The position numbers and the translations under genes are program-made. The notes beneath the pieces were generated by a model, which did not search any database, was not told the origin of the DNA, and was given only the letters and a program-made list of their open reading frames with translations. Positions 58,922-64,000 of a DNA stretch of 64,000 nt are shown here, one piece after another. Numbering within the stretch: the stretch's first letter is position 1; each line of letters starts with the position of its first letter. Source of the DNA: Fundidesulfovibrio magnetotacticus (GTDB lineage Bacteria; Desulfobacterota; Desulfovibrionia; Desulfovibrionales; Desulfovibrionaceae); NCBI RefSeq assembly GCF_013019105.1, contig NZ_BLTE01000006.1:1-64000 (forward strand), given 5' to 3'.

Positions 58922-59657
58922 CGAGGCCCATGGAGGCTTCCTGCCCGGCAACGCCCGGGTGGTCATGGGCACGGGGGCCAACGGCCCCGCCGAGATGACC
59001 GTGCACGAGATCGAGGGCACCAAGACCAACGTCCTCGACGAGAACACCGAGCTGGCCTTCTGGACCCGCGTGCGCGCCAAGGCCCAGGCCAAGGCCAAGG
59101 AGATCATCGGCCAGGCCATGGCCGAGGCCGACGAACTGCGCGAGCAGGCCCGCCAGGAGGGCTTCCGGCAGGGGCTCTCCGATTCCCGCGCCGCCTGTTC
59201 CAGCCAGATGGACCAGATGGGCCAGGCCCTCTCCGGCCTGCTCCAGGGGCTGGAGGCCGACCGCGTCAACCTCTGGGCCAGGCACCGTCAGGAATTCGCC
59301 GCCCTGTTGCGCCTGGCCGTGCGCAAAACGCTCCATGTGGAGGTCTCCCAGCGCCGCCAGGAGGTGCTGGAGGCCCTGCTCCACCAGGCCGTGGACCTCC
59401 TGGACACCCGCCAGGGCTTCACCGTGATGGTCCACCCCGGCGACGAGGAGGCCGCCGCGGAGCTGCTCAAGGCCGCGCGCGAGGCCAACCACGCCCTGGG
59501 CCCCTGGCGCGTGAAGGCCGACCCCTCCCTGGAGGCGGGCGGCGTGCGCCTGGAGTCCCACGCGGGCATGGTGGACAACAGCGTGGACAGCCGCTTCGAG
59601 CAGATCGCCGAACTTCTGGAGCGCGTGGAATTCACCGACGGCGAGGGAGCGCCCTGA
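58908..59657 (+). CDS. fliH: Flagellar export regulator FliH
   Basis: The 249-residue protein has the FliH/V-type stalk pattern: charged helix with Ala/Lys/Glu repeats (RAKAQAKAKEIIGQAMAEAD near 46), a Gly-spaced helix (RQEGFRQGLSD), and the C-terminal FliI-binding domain (FTVMVHPGDEEAAAELL near 165, VDSRFEQIAELLERV). The N-terminal start is uncertain; the first 14 bases lie in fliG. It negatively regulates the ATPase FliI. Confidence 0.9.
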   Translation: MSSSSEAHGGFLPGNARVVMGTGANGPAEMTVHEIEGTKTNVLDENTELAFWTRVRAKAQAKAKEIIGQAMAEADELREQARQEGFRQGLSDSRAACSSQMDQMGQALSGLLQGLEADRVNLWARHRQEFAALLRLAVRKTLHVEVSQRRQEVLEALLHQAVDLLDTRQGFTVMVHPGDEEAAAELLKAAREANHALGPWRVKADPSLEAGGVRLESHAGMVDNSVDSRFEQIAELLERVEFTDGEGAP

Positions 59658-59659
59658 GC

Positions 59660-60973
59660 GTGGAAGCCCCGGCCTGCATCTCCTTCCTCGAAGGCTTCGA
59701 CCCCGTGCGCACCTACGGCAAGGTGAGCAAGGTGGTGGGGCTCATCGCCGAGGGCAAGGGCATCAAGGCCCCCCTGGGCGCGGTGTGCCGCCTCATGAGC
59801 GGAGAGCCCGGGGACAAGGGCGTGCCCGCCGAGGTGGTGGGTTTCCGCGACGACGCCTGCCTGCTCATGCCCTACGGCGAGCTGCGCGGCATCAGCCAGG
59901 GCTGCCTGATCCAGAACACGGCCACCCCGCCGCTGATCCCCGTGGGACGCCGCTTCCTGGGCCGGGCCATCGACGCCTTCGGCAACCCCATCGACGAAAA
60001 AGGCCCCATCGACCCCCGCCGCTACTACCCCCTGCACGCCGACCCGCCCTCGCCGCTCTCGCGCCCGCGCATCAGCGAGCCCCTGGACGTGGGCGTGCGC
60101 GCCATCAACGGCCTGCTCACCCTGGGCAAGGGCCAGCGCGTGGGCATCATGGCGGGCTCGGGCGTGGGCAAGTCCACGCTCATGGGCATGATCGCGCGCA
60201 ACACCAAGGCCGACGTGAACGTCATCGGGCTCATCGGCGAGCGTGGCCGCGAGGTGCTGGAATTCATCGAGAAGGACCTGGGGCCGGAGGGCCTGGCGCG
60301 CAGCGTCCTGGTGGTCGCCACCTCGGACCAGAGCCCCCTGGTGCGCATGCGCGCGGCCTACGCGGCCACGTCCATGGCCGAATTCTTCCGCGACCAGGGC
60401 GCGGACGTGATCCTCATGATGGACTCGGTGACGCGCTTCGCCATGGCCGGGCGCGAGGTGGGCCTGGCCGCCGGGGAACCGCCCACCACCCGGGGCTACA
60501 CCCCGTCGGTCTTCGCGCACCTGCCCAAGCTGTTGGAGCGCGCGGGCCGCAGCGCCTCGGGCTCCATCACGGGCATCTACACCGTGCTCGTGGACGGCGA
60601 CGACTTCAACGAGCCCATCGCGGACTCCACGCGTTCCATCCTGGACGGGCACATGGTGCTCACCCGCGACCTGGCCGACCAGGGGCACTTCCCGGCCATC
60701 GACGTGCTCAAAAGCATCAGCCGCCTGCGCTCCGACGTGACGCCCCGCGAGGCCCTGGACGCGGGCCGCTCATTGATCCGCATGCTGGCCACCTACCGGC
60801 GCGTGGAGGACATGGTGAACATCGGAGCCTACCAGGCCGGGGCCAACCCGGAGATCGACCAGGCCCTGCGCATGATCGGCCCCATCCGCGACTACCTCCA
60901 GCAGCAGGTGGCCGAGGCCGAGACCCTCGAAGGCAGCTTCGCCCGGCTCCAGGCCCTGGTGGCCGGGGCCTGA
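59660..60973 (+). CDS. fliI: Flagellar export ATPase FliI
   Basis: The 437-residue F1-beta-like ATPase drives flagellar protein export. Walker A is AGSGVGKST near 170, Walker B VILMMDSVTRFA near 250, with GEPPTTRGYTPSVFA near 272. The start is GTG, 2 bases after the fliH stop. It ends the flagellar operon visible here; fliJ is not seen next to it. Confidence 0.95.
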   Translation: MEAPACISFLEGFDPVRTYGKVSKVVGLIAEGKGIKAPLGAVCRLMSGEPGDKGVPAEVVGFRDDACLLMPYGELRGISQGCLIQNTATPPLIPVGRRFLGRAIDAFGNPIDEKGPIDPRRYYPLHADPPSPLSRPRISEPLDVGVRAINGLLTLGKGQRVGIMAGSGVGKSTLMGMIARNTKADVNVIGLIGERGREVLEFIEKDLGPEGLARSVLVVATSDQSPLVRMRAAYAATSMAEFFRDQGADVILMMDSVTRFAMAGREVGLAAGEPPTTRGYTPSVFAHLPKLLERAGRSASGSITGIYTVLVDGDDFNEPIADSTRSILDGHMVLTRDLADQGHFPAIDVLKSISRLRSDVTPREALDAGRSLIRMLATYRRVEDMVNIGAYQAGANPEIDQALRMIGPIRDYLQQQVAEAETLEGSFARLQALVAGA

Positions 60974-61058
60974 ACGGTGCTTCGCCCGTCCGCCCGGACC
61001 GTCGGCCTCCCCTCTCCACCACACCCTCCCCGCGCGGGGAGCGCCCGCCAGGCGGCTT
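60974..61058. other. Intergenic start of the fliI to glycosyltransferase gap
   Basis: A 359-base gap (60974-61332) separates fliI from the glycosyltransferase gene. This part has only CCCCGCGCGGGG-type palindromes. No fliJ reading frame is present. Confidence 0.5.
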
Positions 61059-61149
61059 CAGCTTGAGGACAAACCCCGAAAAGGGGCTTGCGGGAGCCAC
61101 TTCCGGGGGCACAACCTCCCTGCCCCGGGCTGCGCTCCGCGCAGGGCTG
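61059..61149 (-). repeat. Dispersed palindromic repeat, second copy
   Basis: Read on the minus strand, both ends match 32449-32540: CAGCCCTGCGC-GAGCGCAGC at one end and CCCC...GGGGTTTGTC-TCAAGCTG at the other, with a variable middle. So the same 91-92-base family occurs near flaG and after fliI, in opposite orientations. Positions 61150-61332 hold no recognised feature except the start site of the next gene. Confidence 0.65.
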
Positions 61150-61332
61150 CCACGGGCGGCTCTCCGACATTCCGAACAGGGCGCGGCGGCCACGCGGCTT
61201 GACCTCGGCGGCCGATGCAACGACACTTCGCGCCACAACGCCCCGGCCAGCCTGTCCGCCGGGTGAACGACATGAAGGCCATGAACGCCACGCGGATTTC
61301 CGCGGCAAACCGGCTCGCGACGAGGTGACGCA

Positions 61333-64000
61333 GTGAAGCATTCCGCCGACAACACCGTGGACGCCCGTCCGGGCAAGGACGCCGCGCTCACCATCGTCTC
61401 CGCCAACTACCTGAGCCATGCCGTCACGCTGTGCGATTCCTTCAAGCATTTCCACCCGGACAAGGATTTCATCATAGCGCTTGTGGACGACGTGTCGGAC
61501 GAAGTGCTGGAGATGTTCCCCTGCGCGGGCCGGATCGTGAAGATCACGGATTTCGCGATCCCGGACTTTTCACGCATGGCCTACAGATACTCCGTCATCG
61601 AGCTGAACACCGCCGTAAAGCCCTACATCCTGGGCAGGCTGTTCGAGTCCGCGCTGTATGGCAAGATCATCTACCTCGACCCGGACATCGAGCTCTTCCA
61701 CCCGCTGGACGCGGCCTATTCCGCCCTCGACGCGCACTCCATCGCCCTGACGCCGCACATCACGAAGCCCTACTTCGACGGAAAATCACCCGGCGACCAT
61801 GCCATACTGCTCAGCGGCGCGTACAACCTGGGCTTCCTGGGCATCAAGGACTGCGCTTCGGCCCGCAACCTCCTGGACTGGTGGAAGGAGAAGCTTTTCG
61901 TTGATTGCGTCTCCGACACGGGGAACGGCTATTTCGTCGACCAGCGCTGGCTCGACCTCGCTCCCTGCTTCTGTCCCGACCACAAGATCATCTTCGACGA
62001 CGGCTACAACGTGGCCTACTGGAATCTCCACGAGCGCAGGCTCTCGCACATCGACGGCGCATGGCGCGCCAACGACGTTCCGCTCGTTTTCTTCCACTAC
62101 TCCGGCTATTCCCCCTACCTGCCCTGGCAGCTGTCGCGGCACCAGAACAGGTTCCACCCCGAGGACAGTCCCGAACTCGAGGCGCTGACGCTCGGATACA
62201 GGGAGAAATTGCTCGGCAACGGGTATCTGTTCTGCAGCAAGCTCCCCTACGCGTTCGCCACGCTCTCCAACGGAACGCGGCTTCCCATGCGCATCGTGCG
62301 CGACATCATGCAATGGGCCGCCCGCAACAGGGTGGAGACGCCGGACCCGGTGGACGAACCGGACGCGTTCTGCCGCTTCCTGATGTCGCGAGGCGTGGCC
62401 CCAGACTTCCCGGACTCCATCCTGGCCTTCCATTTCCTGCTGAGAGCCCGGAAGGACCTCCTGGATGTCTTCCCAAACGCGCTGTCCCACGGCAACGATC
62501 CCGGGTTCCGGGAGTGGCTCGCCCTGGAAGGGGCCTCCGGGGAACAACTCGTCGATCTCTTGGCGTTCGAAGAGAACGAAACGCCCTATGACTACGTTCA
62601 GGACGCCTTCGATCGCCTCCGGCGCGCGCAGCGAAGCGACGTGTTCGACTACTTCAAAGGGTTCTGGGCAGACGACGGACTTTTCGACGAGTTCGCCGAG
62701 TGGTTTTCCACTTACGGCCAGGAGGAAATGGGATTCACCAAGGAACATACCGAAGCGTTCAAGGGCACCCGCGGAAACGTCACGAGGATTTTCAGTCTGT
62801 ACTTCTCCCATTGGGACATCCAGGCCCAGCACGGCAACATCGCCGCACCGGGCGGATTGGTTTCTTTCACGGCCTGGCTGCGACGCAATCGCGGCAGCTT
62901 GAAGCTGTCCCATGAAGACATCAGCCTTTTCTTGGAATATGCTCGAGAAAACGCCTCACTGATGCGCAAGATCGTGTTCCTGTACCATTACGCCGGCCCT
63001 TCGACGGACCGCAGCACATGCCCGAACCTCTACGACGCGGCTCGAAGATGCAGGGAACTGCAGCTTGAGGATTTCACCAGGGAGATCACGGCCTGGCTCG
63101 CGAACGAGGAGGCCATGGCCCCCATCGACCACCACGCCGCCCACTTCGACAGCGACGCCGGCACGCTGGACAATCCCCGCGCCTGCGTCATTCCTGAAAT
63201 GACCCCCGAGTACAACCACGACTTCATGCGCTCCTGCCGCGGGGCGATCGATCCGGCGGACGGGGCGATCAAGGTCAACTTCGCCGGATATCTCAACGCC
63301 CCCACCGGGATGGGCGAGTGTTCGCGAAGCCTGCTGAGAACGCTTTTCCAGCCGGACATCCGCCTGCGCGCCATGACCATTCCCACCCGGCACACCATGC
63401 CCGCGCCCCCGCCCGACAACCCGTTCGTCTTCGGCTGGCCGCAGGGCTACGCCGACGTGTCGCTCACCGTGGCCAACGCCGACGCCACCGACCCCGCGAA
63501 CAGGTTCCTGCCCGGCGTCCACAGGGCGAAGCGCAACATCGGCTACTGGATGTGGGAAACCGCCGTCCTGCCGCGCGGCATGGCGAAATCCCACGCCTTC
63601 TACGACGAGATCTGGACCGCGAGCTCCCATTCGGCCAGCGCCATCGAGAAGGCCACGGGCAAGGCGACGGCCGTCGTGCCGATCCCGCTGGACTTCGAGG
63701 CGCTCGCCCGGGCGCGGGCGAACCGGGCGCGTTTCGGGTTGCCCGAGCGCTCGACCCTGTTCGGCTTCCTGTTCGATCCCAACAGCGTGCTGGAGCGCAA
63801 GAACATCCGCGCCGTGATCCGGGCCTTCCTCTCCAGCCTTCGTCCCGACGACGACTGCCTCCTCGTCCTCAAGGCCAACGGCGCCGCGCGCGGCAACCTT
63901 GAATACGAGACCCTGCGGACCATGGCCAACGATCGCGTCCTCTTCACGGAATGCGTGCTCAGCCGGGAAGACACCTACGATTTCCTGAAAAGCCTCGACG
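61333..64000 (+). CDS. Large two-domain glycosyltransferase (partial, runs off the window)
   Basis: The frame is open from GTG at 61333 (GAGGTGA upstream) to the last base, at least 889 codons. The N-terminal part, about 20-300, looks like a GT-A fold of the GT8/GT2 type: DDVSDEVLEMF near 57, a DxD-like YLDPDIELF near 114, LSGAYNLGFLGIK near 158. A middle helical part follows. From about 640 it is GT-B (GT4-like): VNFAGYLNAPTGMGECSRSL near 650, NIGYWMWET, TASSHSASAIEKA, and FGFLFDPNSVLERKN near 810. Codon use is less GC-biased than in neighbouring genes. After the flagellar operon it may glycosylate flagellin or surface glycans (inference). Confidence 0.8.
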   Translation, partial: MKHSADNTVDARPGKDAALTIVSANYLSHAVTLCDSFKHFHPDKDFIIALVDDVSDEVLEMFPCAGRIVKITDFAIPDFSRMAYRYSVIELNTAVKPYILGRLFESALYGKIIYLDPDIELFHPLDAAYSALDAHSIALTPHITKPYFDGKSPGDHAILLSGAYNLGFLGIKDCASARNLLDWWKEKLFVDCVSDTGNGYFVDQRWLDLAPCFCPDHKIIFDDGYNVAYWNLHERRLSHIDGAWRANDVPLVFFHYSGYSPYLPWQLSRHQNRFHPEDSPELEALTLGYREKLLGNGYLFCSKLPYAFATLSNGTRLPMRIVRDIMQWAARNRVETPDPVDEPDAFCRFLMSRGVAPDFPDSILAFHFLLRARKDLLDVFPNALSHGNDPGFREWLALEGASGEQLVDLLAFEENETPYDYVQDAFDRLRRAQRSDVFDYFKGFWADDGLFDEFAEWFSTYGQEEMGFTKEHTEAFKGTRGNVTRIFSLYFSHWDIQAQHGNIAAPGGLVSFTAWLRRNRGSLKLSHEDISLFLEYARENASLMRKIVFLYHYAGPSTDRSTCPNLYDAARRCRELQLEDFTREITAWLANEEAMAPIDHHAAHFDSDAGTLDNPRACVIPEMTPEYNHDFMRSCRGAIDPADGAIKVNFAGYLNAPTGMGECSRSLLRTLFQPDIRLRAMTIPTRHTMPAPPPDNPFVFGWPQGYADVSLTVANADATDPANRFLPGVHRAKRNIGYWMWETAVLPRGMAKSHAFYDEIWTASSHSASAIEKATGKATAVVPIPLDFEALARARANRARFGLPERSTLFGFLFDPNSVLERKNIRAVIRAFLSSLRPDDDCLLVLKANGAARGNLEYETLRTMANDRVLFTECVLSREDTYDFLKSLD

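Noticed and set aside
60974-61332. A short fliJ gene after fliI
   Set aside because: No frame of suitable length with coiled-coil composition is present; the space is taken by a palindromic repeat.

Overview
The window is very GC-rich and looks like a chromosome segment of a Desulfovibrio-type anaerobe (Desulfovibrionales, possibly near Fundidesulfovibrio). The evidence is the gene set: an archaeal-type first step of aromatic amino acid synthesis (ADH synthase), a single-domain IMP cyclohydrolase, a B12-dependent ribonucleotide reductase, a rich molybdenum-cofactor block with MoeA and a MoeA-binding-protein fusion, tandem molbindins, TauE/SafE with DUF1634, and flagellar genes behind sigma-54 and sigma-28 promoters. 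The species call is inference. I see no rRNA, tRNA, CRISPR array or intact transposase.

Layout. 0-9 kb (minus strand): a pseudouridine synthase, then an envelope operon of two LPP20-like paralogues, two CsgG/FlgO-like proteins, a FlgT-N-like protein and a TPR lipoprotein, preceded by a FecR/MerR/receiver operon. 9-18 kb: an AlgI/AlgJ-like acetylation pair, a chemoreceptor with a possible riboswitch leader, RlmB-type methyltransferase, MltD, and two near-identical molbindins. 18-25 kb: ADH synthase behind what looks like a tyrosine-codon attenuator, then moaD-like, moaA, moeA, moeA-PBP and a DUF554 membrane protein. 25-33 kb: nrdJ, ftsEX, a CgeB-like glycosyltransferase, tag, small proteins and flaG. 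33-43 kb: eukaryotic-type ileS, a CHASE2 adenylate cyclase operon ending in a nonsense-interrupted gene and a CHAT protein with an internal deletion, a Spy-like protein and two secreted proteins. 43-53 kb: a signalling island (two kinases, two stand-alone receivers, a kinase-like protein without ATP-binding motifs, a NifX-like protein, a degenerate sigma-54 activator, DUF1634, TauE) divergent from an intact sigma-54 activator. 53-64 kb: a palindrome-rich non-coding block, IMP cyclohydrolase, a TPR protein, flgBC-fliEFGHI, and the 5' part of a large glycosyltransferase that runs off the window.

How parts may work together. Molybdate handling (molbindins) and cofactor synthesis (moaA, moeA) are close and would serve molybdenum/tungsten enzymes. 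The flagellar operon has a near-consensus sigma-54 promoter and flaG a near-consensus sigma-28 promoter, fitting an early/late hierarchy. The signalling island can be read as a phosphorelay next to a TauE-type exporter; three identical-arm palindromes in the divergent region are the likely binding sites of its sigma-54 activator.

The least ordinary items are the attenuator at 19261-19424, the signalling island, the damaged CHASE2/CHAT operon, and the structured dispersed repeats at 1-203, 32384-32567, 52659-53251 and 61059-61149.
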